Positions 56,110 to 64,000 of a stretch of DNA of 64,000 nucleotides are shown in pieces (the first letter of the stretch is position 1; each line of letters opens with the position of its first letter). Below the pieces are notes generated by a model. It was not told the DNA's origin. It did no database searches and was given only the letters and a program-made list of their open reading frames with translations. Source of the DNA: Roseiarcus sp050015575 (GTDB lineage: Bacteria; Pseudomonadota; Alphaproteobacteria; Rhizobiales; Beijerinckiaceae); assembly GCA_050015575.1 (NCBI GenBank), contig JBEKBD010000001.1, positions 7,313 to 71,312 of the forward strand, given 5' to 3'. Both the position numbers and the translations under genes were made by a program.

Positions 56110-56124
56110 TTAATTCTAACTTAA
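56110..56124 (+). promoter_or_regulatory. candidate CtrA box 2 before ddl-ftsQAZ
   Basis: TTAA-ttctaac-TTAA, a second perfect site 25 bases downstream of the first. The inner halves of boxes 1 and 2 also form a palindrome TTAACGCC-ct-GGCGTTAA (56096-56113). Confidence 0.6.
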
Positions 56125-56159
56125 CGCGCGCCCGGCGCGTGGCCGACCTAGGAGAGGCG

Positions 56160-57080
56160 ATGAAACACGTGGCCGTGCTGATGGGCGGGTGGTCGGCCGA
56201 ACGCCCAGTGTCGCTCAATTCCGGGCGCGGCTGCGCCGACGCGCTGGAGAAGCTCGGCTTTCGCGTCACGCGCGTCGACGTCGACCGCGACGTCGCCGCT
56301 ACGCTCGCCAGGCTGAAGCCCGACGTCGCCTTCAATGCGCTGCATGGGCGCGGCGGCGAGGACGGGACCATTCAGGGCGTGCTTGAAATCCTGCGCATTC
56401 CCTACACCCATTCGGGGGTGTTGGCCTCGGCGCTGGCGATGCAGAAGGATCTGGCCAAGATCGTGCTGCAGGCGGCCGGCGTTCCGGTCGCACACGGCGT
56501 GACGGTCGATCGGCGCGAAGCGGCGCGCCGGCACGTGCTGGAGCCGCCCTACGTGCTCAAGCCGGTCAACGAGGGTTCGTCCTTCGGCGTCGTGATCGTC
56601 AAGAAGGACCGCGCCCACCCGCCGCAGGAAGTCGGCCGGGAGGACTGGCCCTATGGCGACCGCCTGCTCGCCGAACGCTTCGTCGACGGCAAGGAATTGA
56701 CCTGTGCGGCGATGGGCGACCGCGCTCTCGACATCATCGAAATTCAGCCGGTCTCGGAAGCTTTCTACGGTTATGACGCAAAATACGCCAAGGGCGGCTC
56801 GCTTCACGTCCTTCCGGCGAAAATTAAACCGAAAATTTACCATGAAGTCCAAGAGTTGACTCTGCGCGCGCATCGCGCGCTGGGCTGCCGCGGCGTGAGC
56901 CGGGCGGATTTTCGTTTGGACGAGTCGAAGGGGGAATCCGGGGAACTGGTCTGCCTGGAGGTGAATACGCAGCCGGGGATGACGGAAACCTCGTTGGTGC
57001 CGGACATGGCCGCTTACGCCGGCCTGTCCTTTGCCGAGTTGGTCGAATGGATGGTCGAGGACGCTTCGTGCGATCGCTGA
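56160..57080 (+). CDS. ddl: D-alanine-D-alanine ligase
   Basis: A 306-residue ATP-grasp ligase joining two D-Ala for the peptidoglycan stem. MKHVAVLMGGWSAERPVSLNSG opens the protein, ALHGRGGEDGTIQG and YTHSGVLASALAMQKD follow, YVLKPVNEGSSFGVVIV binds ATP, and LVCLEVNTQPGMTETSLVP is the catalytic end. The ATG at 56160 has AGGAGAGG upstream; a GTG at 56139 is less likely. It begins the ddl-ftsQAZ run. Confidence 0.97.
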   Translation: MKHVAVLMGGWSAERPVSLNSGRGCADALEKLGFRVTRVDVDRDVAATLARLKPDVAFNALHGRGGEDGTIQGVLEILRIPYTHSGVLASALAMQKDLAKIVLQAAGVPVAHGVTVDRREAARRHVLEPPYVLKPVNEGSSFGVVIVKKDRAHPPQEVGREDWPYGDRLLAERFVDGKELTCAAMGDRALDIIEIQPVSEAFYGYDAKYAKGGSLHVLPAKIKPKIYHEVQELTLRAHRALGCRGVSRADFRLDESKGESGELVCLEVNTQPGMTETSLVPDMAAYAGLSFAELVEWMVEDASCDR

Positions 57081-58012
57081 GCGAAACGCTCGGGTTGCGG
57101 CCTGCGCCGGCGCCGGCGCCCGCGCTCGCGTTCGCGCGCCCCCCCGGCGGCCCGGTCCGCGTGCTTCTGCGCGGCGAGCGCGCCGCGCGCGGCTCGACGC
57201 CCTGGAGGCTCGGCCTCGACCGGCCGGCGCCGCGAGGCTTGGGCGTCGCTCTGGCGATCGGTCTGCTGCTCGGCGCGGCGGCGCTCGGGCTGGCGTGGGG
57301 CGGGCAATATCAGACGTTCGTCGATCGCGAAGGCGGGGTCGGCGACTTCGCCGCACGCGCGCTCGGCCTCGCCGTGAAGGTGGTGAGCATCTCGGGCGAA
57401 GCCCAACTCACCGAACCGGAGATTCTCGCCGTCGCCGGCGTCAGCGCCAAGGATTCGCTCCCGTTCTTCGACGCCGCGCGCGCGCGCAGGAATCTCGAGG
57501 CCTTGCCGCTGATCAAGCAGGCGAGCGTGCGCAAACTCTATCCCGATCGGATCGTCATCGACATCGTCGAGCGCACGCCGGCCGCGCTGTGGCAGAAGGA
57601 CGGCGAAATTCACGCCATCGCCGCCGACGGCGCCGTCATCGGCGACCTGCGCGATACTCGCTATTCCTCGCTCCCCTTCGTCGTCGGCGAGGGGGCCAAC
57701 GCGCGGCTGAGCGAATTCATGACGTTGCTCGACGCCTCGGCCGAACTGAGGCCGAGGATCGTCGCCGGCGTGCTGGTCGGCGCGCGGCGCTGGAACCTCA
57801 AAATGAATTCGGGGATCGACGTCAAGTTGCCGGAGAACGATCCTCTGGCCGCGATGGCGACCCTGCTCGCCCTCCAACGCCAGTCGCGCGTTCTCGATCG
57901 CGATATCGTGTCGCTCGACTTGCGCGTCGAAGGCAAGGTCTTCGCCCGGCTTTCCGAAGAGGCCGCGGCGGCCCGGCTCGAGGCGCGCTCGCAGAAGGCC
58001 GCCCCGCTATGA
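57068..58012 (+). CDS. ftsQ: cell division protein FtsQ
   Basis: A 314-residue bitopic division protein linking FtsA/FtsZ to the periplasmic division machinery. A Pro/Ala/Arg-rich cytoplasmic tail is followed by a membrane helix (LGVALAIGLLLGAAALGLAW, about 57-77), the POTRA domain (VVSISGEAQLTEPEILAVAGV...FFDAARARRNLEALPLIKQASVRKLYPDRIVIDIVERTPAALWQ) and the beta domain. The GTG at 57068 has GAGGA upstream; an ATG at 57047 is an equal alternative. Overlaps ddl and ftsA. Confidence 0.93.
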   Translation: MRSLSETLGLRPAPAPAPALAFARPPGGPVRVLLRGERAARGSTPWRLGLDRPAPRGLGVALAIGLLLGAAALGLAWGGQYQTFVDREGGVGDFAARALGLAVKVVSISGEAQLTEPEILAVAGVSAKDSLPFFDAARARRNLEALPLIKQASVRKLYPDRIVIDIVERTPAALWQKDGEIHAIAADGAVIGDLRDTRYSSLPFVVGEGANARLSEFMTLLDASAELRPRIVAGVLVGARRWNLKMNSGIDVKLPENDPLAAMATLLALQRQSRVLDRDIVSLDLRVEGKVFARLSEEAAAARLEARSQKAAPL

Positions 58013-59325
58013 ACTCGAGGCCGCTGACGCCGCGCATGCGGCAAATTCCCCCGCACAAGAGCGCCGTGCTTTCGGTGCTCGACGTCGGCGCTTCGAAGGT
58101 CGTCTGCCTGATCGCGCGGCTGACCCCGATCGCGCGTTCCGAATCGCCGCGCGAGCGCACCCATCGCTGCAAGGTTCTCGGCATCGGCCATCAGCGCTCG
58201 CGCGGAGTCAAGGCCGGCGCCATCGTCGATCTCGACGCTGCGGAGAGCGCCATTCGCTTGGCCATCGACGCCGCCGAACGGATGGCCGGCGTCGAAGTCG
58301 ACAGCGTGGTGGTCAATATGTCCGGCGGGCGTCTTTCGTCGCGGCTCTGCGAGGCCAAGACGGCGCTGCGCGGCAGGGCGGTCGGCGAACACGAAATCCA
58401 TCGGGTGCTCGAGGCGGCCGCGGCGGCGGGGGGCTGCGGCGGGCGCGCGGTTCTTCACGCCGCGCCGACCGGCTTCTGGCTCGACGCCACGCACGGCGTG
58501 CGCGACCCCAAGGGGATGATCGGCGACGAACTGGGCGCCGAAATGCACGTCGCCTCGTGCGACGCCGCGCCGGCGCGCAATCTCATGCTCGCCGTCGAGC
58601 GTTGTCACTTGCGCATCGCGGCGATGGTGGCCACGCCGTATGCGGCGGGGCTCTCGACGCTGGTCGACGACGAAGCCGAATTGGGCGCCGCGGTGATCGA
58701 TTTCGGCGGCGGCTCGACGACGGCCGGCGTGTTCGCCGGCGGCCGGCTCGTTCACGTCGACGCTCTCGCCCTCGGCGGCAATCACGTCACCGCCGATATC
58801 GCGCGCGGCCTCTCGATCTCCCTCGCCGACGCCGAACGCCTGAAGACGGCCTATGGGGCCTGTACCGCTTCGCCGTCCGACGATCGCGACTCGATCGCGA
58901 TTCATCGCGTCGGCGACGACATGGACCAGTCGAGCCATCTGCCGAAATCCGAACTGGTGCGCATCATTCGGCCGCGCGTCGAGGAAATTCTCGAACTCGT
59001 GCGCGATCGCCTGGAGGCGTCGGGTCAAGCCGCCCATGCCGGACGCCAGTTGGTGCTCACGGGCGGCGCCTGTCAGCTCGCCGGCTTGCCGGAACTGGCT
59101 CGCGCCATCGTTTCCAGTCAGGCGCGGATCGGCAGGCCGTTCGGCGTCGAAGGGTTGCCCGAATCGGCCAGGAGTCCGGCTTTCGCCGCAGCGGTCGGCC
59201 TCATGGTCTATCCGCAGGTGGCCGGAATCGAATATTTCGAGCCGCGCCGTTCGAACCGCGCCCCCCGCGTCGAGGACGACGGCTACGTCGCGCGCGTCGG
59301 ACGATGGCTGAAAGAGAGTTTTTGA
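58009..59325 (+). CDS. ftsA: cell division protein FtsA
   Basis: A 438-residue actin-like protein that tethers FtsZ to the membrane. SVLDVGASKVVCLIARL is phosphate loop 1, AAVIDFGGGSTTAGVFAGGRLVHVDALALGGNHVTADIARGL the second, and LVLTGGACQLAGLPELA the third. The C-terminal RVGRWLKESF is the amphipathic membrane-targeting helix. It overlaps ftsQ by four bases (ATGA). Confidence 0.96.
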   Translation: MNSRPLTPRMRQIPPHKSAVLSVLDVGASKVVCLIARLTPIARSESPRERTHRCKVLGIGHQRSRGVKAGAIVDLDAAESAIRLAIDAAERMAGVEVDSVVVNMSGGRLSSRLCEAKTALRGRAVGEHEIHRVLEAAAAAGGCGGRAVLHAAPTGFWLDATHGVRDPKGMIGDELGAEMHVASCDAAPARNLMLAVERCHLRIAAMVATPYAAGLSTLVDDEAELGAAVIDFGGGSTTAGVFAGGRLVHVDALALGGNHVTADIARGLSISLADAERLKTAYGACTASPSDDRDSIAIHRVGDDMDQSSHLPKSELVRIIRPRVEEILELVRDRLEASGQAAHAGRQLVLTGGACQLAGLPELARAIVSSQARIGRPFGVEGLPESARSPAFAAAVGLMVYPQVAGIEYFEPRRSNRAPRVEDDGYVARVGRWLKESF

Positions 59326-59416
59326 TGCGGCGCGCGGGCGCGCTAGCGAGCTTGGGCGGAACGGAATTGACGCATTTGAATCGGCGCCGGCGGGCGTCCA
59401 AGGAATGAGGCCAGCG

Positions 59417-61042
59417 ATGTCGATCAATCTGAAGGCTCCGGAACTGCGGGAATTGAAGCCGCGAATCGTCGTTTGCGGCGTCGGCGGCGCCGGAGGCAAC
59501 GCGGTCAACAACATGATCGTCTCCGGGCTCTCCGGGGTCGATTTCGTCGTCGCCAACACCGACGCCCAGGCGCTCGCCTCTTCGCGCGCGGAGCGGATCA
59601 TCCAGATGGGCCTGCAGGTGACCGAGGGGCTCGGCGCCGGCTCGAGGCCCGAGGTCGGACGCGCCGCGGCCGAGGAGGCGATCGAGGAAATTCGCGATCA
59701 TCTGGCCGGCGCGCATATGGCGTTCGTCACCGCCGGCATGGGCGGAGGCACGGGAACCGGCGCCGCGCCGATCGTCGCTCGCGTGGCGCGCGAATTGGGG
59801 ATTCTCACCGTCGGCGTGGTCACCAAACCGTTCCATTTCGAGGGCGCGCGGCGCATGCGTCTGGCGGATGGCGGGATCGACGAATTGCAGAAGTGCGTCG
59901 ACACGCTGATCGTCATCCCCAACCAGAACCTGTTCCGGGTCGCCAACGAAAAGACGACGTTCGCCGACGCGTTCGCGATGGCCGATCAGGTGCTCTATTC
60001 CGGCGTCGCCTGCATCACCGATCTGATGGTCAAGGAAGGCCTGATCAATCTCGACTTCGCCGACGTCCGTTCGATCATGAGCGAAATGGGCAAGGCGATG
60101 ATGGGGACGGGCGAAGCGACCGGCGAGAAGCGCGCCGTGATGGCCGCCGAAGCGGCGATCGCCAATCCGCTGCTCGACGAGACCTCGATGAAAGGCGCCC
60201 AGGGCCTTCTCATCTCGATCACCGGTGGCGCCGATCTGACGCTCTACGAGGTCGACGAAGCGGCCAGCCGCATCCGCCAGGAAGTGGACGAAGAAGCCAA
60301 CATCATCCTCGGCGCGACTTTCGACGCCGCGCTGGACGGCGTGGTCAGGGTTTCCGTCGTCGCGACCGGCATCGATCAGGCGGCGATCGGCAGGATCGAG
60401 CCGCTCCCGCAGGCCGATCGCGCCGAATTTACGTGGCGATCGCGCTTGCGCGCGCCACGGGCGGCGCCGAGCCTGGTCGCGGCGGAAAGCGCGTTCGAGA
60501 CCGAGAACGCTCCCGCGGAGGCGGTCGCGCCGGTCGACGACGAGGACGAAGCCCATCTGGCCGCGCTCGAGCCGGCCGCCCCGGCCCGCGATGGGCCGAT
60601 CGACGGGGAATTCATGCCCGCGGCGTCGGAACCGCCCGAGAGCCGCCCGCCGCGCATGCCGCAGATCGACGAGCTGCCGCCTCTCGCGCAAGACCAGCTT
60701 CGCGCGCATCGCGGCGAAGCGCCGGATTCCGTTCATCCCGTCGAAGCGCGGCGCCTTTCGCTGCTGGAAAAACTCGCCGCTTTCGGCATCAGCCGACGTG
60801 AAGGGGAGGAGGCGCAGGCGCCGGGCCTGCGCGCGATGGCTCCGGCGCTGCCGGAAGCGGCGCCGCCCAAGCCGAGCGCGAGCGCCCTTCACGCCGAATA
60901 CGGCCGCCCGCAACCCCGTTCCGCTTCGGCTCGCGCCGCCCAGGGCAATCTGGATGCGCACGGGCGGATCGCCGCGCCGGCGGCGCCGATGGAGGAGGAT
61001 CAATTGGAAATCCCCGCCTTCCTGCGGCGCCACTCGACGTAG
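59417..61042 (+). CDS. ftsZ: cell division protein FtsZ
   Basis: A 541-residue tubulin homologue. The GTPase core has the GGGTGTG loop (109-115), NTDAQAL and VIPNQNLF, and ends near residue 325. A long disordered linker of about 200 residues follows, and the C-terminal peptide DQLEIPAFLRRHST carries the IPAFLRR anchor for FtsA. The ATG at 59417 follows GAGG; one at 59405 is also in frame. It lies 91 bases after ftsA. Confidence 0.97.
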   Translation: MSINLKAPELRELKPRIVVCGVGGAGGNAVNNMIVSGLSGVDFVVANTDAQALASSRAERIIQMGLQVTEGLGAGSRPEVGRAAAEEAIEEIRDHLAGAHMAFVTAGMGGGTGTGAAPIVARVARELGILTVGVVTKPFHFEGARRMRLADGGIDELQKCVDTLIVIPNQNLFRVANEKTTFADAFAMADQVLYSGVACITDLMVKEGLINLDFADVRSIMSEMGKAMMGTGEATGEKRAVMAAEAAIANPLLDETSMKGAQGLLISITGGADLTLYEVDEAASRIRQEVDEEANIILGATFDAALDGVVRVSVVATGIDQAAIGRIEPLPQADRAEFTWRSRLRAPRAAPSLVAAESAFETENAPAEAVAPVDDEDEAHLAALEPAAPARDGPIDGEFMPAASEPPESRPPRMPQIDELPPLAQDQLRAHRGEAPDSVHPVEARRLSLLEKLAAFGISRREGEEAQAPGLRAMAPALPEAAPPKPSASALHAEYGRPQPRSASARAAQGNLDAHGRIAAPAAPMEEDQLEIPAFLRRHST

Positions 61043-61406
61043 GCCCCGCTTGCTCGACCGCCGACGGCCGCGGCCAATTCGCCGCGGCCGTTTCGCGTGC
61101 GCATCCGCGCATTCGCGTTCGCGCGCGCTTCGTCGCCCCCGTCGTCGCGATTTTTTGCATTAAGTCGTTGTCGCCATTGCAAGAAACATGGTTTAAGAAA
61201 GATGTAACGATTGTTAACGAAAGGTGATTTGGCCGAGCGCGGCGACCTGCCTATGGTCCCCGCCGGTCGTCGTCGACGCGCGGGACGGGCGCGCGATTTC
61301 GAAGCGGCGGCCGAGCGAACGCGGAAGACAACGAAGGGCGGCGAAGCGTCGATCTCGGGCGCGCAGACCTTTCGGCGTCCGTCGTGGAATTGGGGACGTT
61401 CGATCG
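61043..61406. other. spacer between ftsZ and lpxC
   Basis: About 360 bases with a hairpin near the ftsZ end and an AT-rich stretch at 61150-61225 likely to carry the lpxC promoter. At 61193-61207 TTAA-N7-GTAA is one base off a CtrA box. No gene seen. Confidence 0.5.
61064..61093 (+). terminator. candidate terminator after ftsZ
   Basis: A 10-bp perfect stem ACGGCCGCGG / CCGCGGCCGT (61064-61073, 61082-61091) with an eight-base loop, followed by only three T. It lies 22 bases after the ftsZ stop. Stem is strong, T-run weak. Confidence 0.5.
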
Positions 61407-62363
61407 ATGAAATTGGGGTTCCAGACGACGCTTCGCGATCGTGTTGAAATTCACGGTCTCGGCGTCCATTCGGCCGCTCCCGCCCGAGTGGTTCTCCATC
61501 CTGCCGACGTCGACTCCGGAATTGTCGTGTTGCGCACGGGGCTGCCGAACGGGCGCGAGCGCCTGATCGAGGCCAAGTGGTCGAACGTGACCCAGACCGC
61601 GCTGTGCACGGTGCTCGGCGATTCGACCGGCGCGACGGTGGCGACGGTCGAACATGTGCTGGGGGCCCTTGCCGGTCTTCGCGTCGATAACGCGCTGGTG
61701 GAGATCGACGGCCCGGAAATGCCGATCATGGACGGTTCGGCGGCGGAGTTCGTCGACGCGATCGACGCGGTCGGCATCGCCGATCAATCGCGTCCGCGCC
61801 GCTATATTCGGGTTCTTCGGCCGATGCGGGTCGCCTCGGGACGCGCCTATTCCGAATTGCGCCCCGCCAGCCGCGGCTTTCGCCTCGACGTGGAAATCGA
61901 TTTCGACGCGGCGCCGATCGGACGTCAGCGTCGCGTTTTCGATCTCGATCCCCAGGTGTTCCGCAAAGAGGTCGCGCGCGCTCGCACCTTTGGCTTCGTC
62001 AGCGACGTGAAGAAGTTATGGCAAGCGGGCTTCGCGTTGGGTTCGTCGCTGGAAAATTCGATCGCGCTGGACGGGGACGCCGTGCTCAACCCCGAAGGCC
62101 TGCGTTTCAGCGACGAGTTCGTGCGCCACAAGACCTTGGACGCGATCGGCGATCTTGCGCTCGCCGGCGCGCCGATCATCGGCTGCTATCAGGCTTATCG
62201 GCCCGGACACAAGATGAACGCCATGATGTTGTCGGCGCTGTTCGCCGATCGCAAGGCCTACGAAATCGTCGAGACCTCGCTGCGCAAGGTCTATTCGATC
62301 GGCTCGGTCGGCGCCGGGGCGATCGGGCGGGTCGCCACCGCCTATGCGGCCAACGTCGACTAG
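61407..62363 (+). CDS. lpxC: UDP-3-O-acyl-N-acetylglucosamine deacetylase
   Basis: A 318-residue zinc deacetylase, the committed step of lipid A synthesis. FQTTLRDRVEIHGLGVHS, the zinc-ligand VEHVLGAL, EIDGPEMPIMDGSA, and the second ligand pair in FVRHKTLDAIGDLAL, with the catalytic His in YRPGHKMN, are all present. The ATG at 61407 gives the standard N-terminus. Confidence 0.97.
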   Translation: MKLGFQTTLRDRVEIHGLGVHSAAPARVVLHPADVDSGIVVLRTGLPNGRERLIEAKWSNVTQTALCTVLGDSTGATVATVEHVLGALAGLRVDNALVEIDGPEMPIMDGSAAEFVDAIDAVGIADQSRPRRYIRVLRPMRVASGRAYSELRPASRGFRLDVEIDFDAAPIGRQRRVFDLDPQVFRKEVARARTFGFVSDVKKLWQAGFALGSSLENSIALDGDAVLNPEGLRFSDEFVRHKTLDAIGDLALAGAPIIGCYQAYRPGHKMNAMMLSALFADRKAYEIVETSLRKVYSIGSVGAGAIGRVATAYAANVD

Positions 62364-62712
62364 AGAACCTTCGCCGGTCGGCCCGGCCGTGGCGTTCGCG
62401 ACGGCGCTCCGGTGCGCTCAACGAGGATATGCTGGTCGAAAGACGCGTCCGCCGCGCGAGCGGCAGGGCTAGCGCTCTTGCCCCCGATCGAACCGTCATC
62501 CGCCGGCGGCGCCGCGCGACAGCGCGACAAATTAGGCCGCGCGATTTGCGTCCGATCGATCGTTCCGGCGCTTTGACGCCACAATCCATCGGTTTAATGC
62601 CCCTGTCGCGCCGGGCGCCGCTAGGCCCGGGTGGCGCGCCGGCGCGGACTGAGGTAAAGAGCGCAAACGGGATGAGCCGACGTTCCGTGAGGCAACTTTT
62701 CGAGTTCAACGA
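62364..62712. other. gap between lpxC and bamD, no gene seen
   Basis: About 350 bases, GC-rich. A weak promoter-like TTGACG...TAATGC pair lies near 62574-62602. No ORF with support. Confidence 0.45.
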
Positions 62713-63612
62713 ATGACACTTGCCGCTTTCAATTCCAGCGCGTCCTTCTTCGCGCGGCCCGCGCCGCGCCTGGTCGCGCGCAGCCTCATGGCTTTATGCG
62801 CCGCGATGTCGTTGGCCTCGTGCTCGGTGTTCGACGACTTCAATCCGTTCGGCGCCGAAAAGTATAAAATGGTCATCGAGCCCGACGTTCCCGCGAGCAA
62901 AGTCTACGATCAGGGTCTGGCGAAATTGGCCGACGGCGCGCCCACCGAAGCGGCGAAAAAGTTCACCGATCTCGGTAAGCAGTATCCCGATTCGGATTGG
63001 TCGCGAAAAGGTCTGCTGATGACGACCTACGCGCAGTATCAGGCGCGCAGTTACGACGACGCGGAGCAGTCGGCGGAGCGCTATGTGAAGCTCTATCCCA
63101 AATCGCCTGAGGCCGCTTACGCGCTCTATCTCGAAGCGAATTCGTATTACAGTCAAATACCGGATATCTCGCGCGATCAAGAACGCGCGGCCAAGGCATT
63201 GGCCCTATTCCAAAAGATTCTGCAGGATTACCCGAATTCAGAATACGTCGACGACGCGAAATTCAAAATTGAGGTGACTTCCGACCAGCTCGCCGGCAAG
63301 GAGATGTCGATCGGCCGATTCTACCTCAATCGGCGCAACTACACGGCGGCGATCAATCGCTTCCGCGCCGTATTGACCAGCTACCAGACAACGCGCCACT
63401 CGGAGGAGGCGCTCTATCGCCTCACCGAGGCCTACATGGGGCTCGGCATCGTCGACGAGGCGCAGACGGCGGCGGCGGTGTTGGGCCACAATTTTCCCGA
63501 CGGGGAGTGGTATAAAGACGCCTATAACCTGCTGAAAAGCGGCGGCCTTTCGCCGCAGGAAAACCAGCAATCCTGGATTTCCAAGCTCTATCACGCCGTC
63601 GTCCCGTCCTGA
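62713..63612 (+). CDS. bamD: outer membrane assembly lipoprotein BamD
   Basis: A 299-residue lipoprotein of the BAM complex that inserts beta-barrel proteins. The signal ends in lipobox LASC (Cys37). Five TPR-like helical repeats follow (YDQGLAKLADGAPTEAAKKFTDLGKQYP, YDDAEQSAERYVKLYP, ALALFQKILQDYPNSEY, YTAAINRFRAVLTSYQTTRHSEEALYRLTEAYMGLG). The order lpxC-bamD-recN is common in alphaproteobacteria. Confidence 0.96.
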   Translation: MTLAAFNSSASFFARPAPRLVARSLMALCAAMSLASCSVFDDFNPFGAEKYKMVIEPDVPASKVYDQGLAKLADGAPTEAAKKFTDLGKQYPDSDWSRKGLLMTTYAQYQARSYDDAEQSAERYVKLYPKSPEAAYALYLEANSYYSQIPDISRDQERAAKALALFQKILQDYPNSEYVDDAKFKIEVTSDQLAGKEMSIGRFYLNRRNYTAAINRFRAVLTSYQTTRHSEEALYRLTEAYMGLGIVDEAQTAAAVLGHNFPDGEWYKDAYNLLKSGGLSPQENQQSWISKLYHAVVPS

Positions 63613-63632
63613 TCGAAGAGGGCCCGCGGACC

Positions 63633-64000
63633 ATGCTCGCCCGGCTTTCGATCCGCGACATCGTGTTGATCGACGAGTTGGATCTCGAATTTTCGCACGG
63701 CCTGACCATTCTGACCGGCGAAACCGGCGCCGGAAAATCGATCTTGCTCGACGCGCTGTCGTTGGCGTTGGGGGCGCGCGGCGACGGCGCGCTGGTGCGC
63801 CACGACCAACCCCAGGGGCAGGTGACCGCGACTTTCGATCTGCCGTCGGATCATCGCGTTTTTCAGGCGCTCGCCGAGCAGGGCGTTCGCGCCGACGGCG
63901 AGCTGATCTTTCGACGGATTCAACTCGCGGACGGGCGGACCCGCGCCCTCGTCAACGATCAGAGCGTCAGCGTGCAGACGCTTCGCAGCTTCGCCCGCGA
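63633..64000 (+). CDS. recN: DNA repair protein RecN (5' part of gene)
   Basis: The first 122 residues of RecN, an SMC-like ATPase active in double-strand break repair; the gene runs off the window. LARLSIRDIVLIDELDLEFSHGLTILTGETGAGKSILLDALSLALG contains the Walker A GETGAGKS and the family-specific N-terminus. Confidence 0.96.
   Translation, partial: MLARLSIRDIVLIDELDLEFSHGLTILTGETGAGKSILLDALSLALGARGDGALVRHDQPQGQVTATFDLPSDHRVFQALAEQGVRADGELIFRRIQLADGRTRALVNDQSVSVQTLRSFAR

Larger units (their letters stand above)
55666..56159. other. divergent spacer between the cys operon and ddl
   Basis: About 490 bases. The part at 55770-55850 is strikingly AT-rich and should hold the cys operon promoter; it contains the direct repeat TTATAGC at 55821-55827 and 55835-55841. 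From 55850 to 56080 it is GC-rich with no convincing gene (a 35-codon ORF at 55929-56036 has no good ribosome site). The right end holds two TTAA-N7-TTAA boxes before ddl. Confidence 0.55.

Overview
The window reads as chromosomal DNA of a GC-rich alphaproteobacterium, most likely of the order Hyphomicrobiales (Rhizobiales). The family is uncertain; something near Beijerinckiaceae or Methylocystaceae is a guess from gene content. Pointers are the DUF2778, DUF2093, DUF2849/DUF934 and DUF6456-like families, the short division run ddl-ftsQ-ftsA-ftsZ-lpxC-bamD-recN with CtrA-type TTAA-N7-TTAA boxes in front of it, a CTTG-N18-CTTATATA heat-shock promoter before dnaK, and the lpoA-type lipoprotein / rsmI / yraN / gshB neighbourhood. 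Most of the window is dense housekeeping sequence with many 1-14 bp gene overlaps.

Layout. 1-5 kb: the end of an SHS-type MFS transporter, a palindrome-rich convergent spacer, a DUF2778 L,D-transpeptidase-like cell-wall protein and uvrB. 5-10 kb: a RelE/HigB-type toxin-antitoxin pair, leuD, alr, a pair of related four-helix membrane proteins flanking a DUF2093 gene, and a YidB-like protein. 10-16.5 kb: a 24-codon small ORF with a near-perfect Shine-Dalgarno, then glmM, grxD, moaA, a family 2 glycosyltransferase, an exported YkuD L,D-transpeptidase, tRNA-Val and an LpoA-like lipoprotein. 16.7-22.5 kb: rsmI, yraN, gshB, glnD and grpE on the plus strand. 22.6-27.9 kb is an accessory pocket: a second RelE/HigA pair, a remnant of alkB, yebC, a small exported protein, a low-GC DUF4258 toxin / MqsA-like antitoxin pair, and a phage-type S24 repressor divergent from two small genes.

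27.9-38.6 kb: dapE, a marR / small membrane protein / DHA2 exporter operon, truA, a quinone oxidoreductase, a glutathione transferase, an AhpD-like protein, tRNA-Glu, and a tetR / emrA / emrB efflux locus with two matching operators. 38.7-46.4 kb: a Bax inhibitor-1 protein, VapBC, dapB, DUF1330, pyrF, a PmtA-like methyltransferase and dnaK-dnaJ. 46.7-64 kb: an exported LprI-like protein, pgm, then peptidoglycan and division genes (murC, a class I amidotransferase, murB). An opposite-strand assimilatory sulfate reduction operon (DUF2849, cysI, cysH, DUF934) follows, then ddl, ftsQ, ftsA, ftsZ, lpxC, bamD and the start of recN.

How the genes work together. Envelope growth is the strongest theme: glmM, alr, dapE, dapB, murC, murB and ddl feed peptidoglycan precursors, two L,D-transpeptidase-type proteins and an LpoA-like lipoprotein act on the wall, ftsQAZ divide the cell, and lpxC and bamD build the outer membrane. 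The only three perfect TTAA-N7-TTAA boxes I found by eye in non-coding DNA sit before the DUF2778 gene and before ddl-ftsQAZ, suggesting shared CtrA control. Four toxin-antitoxin modules are present. Two of them share an unusual promoter layout in which the palindromic operator lies in the -35/-10 spacer and the -10 box is six bases from the toxin start codon. All calls come from reading the sequence; no database search was run.
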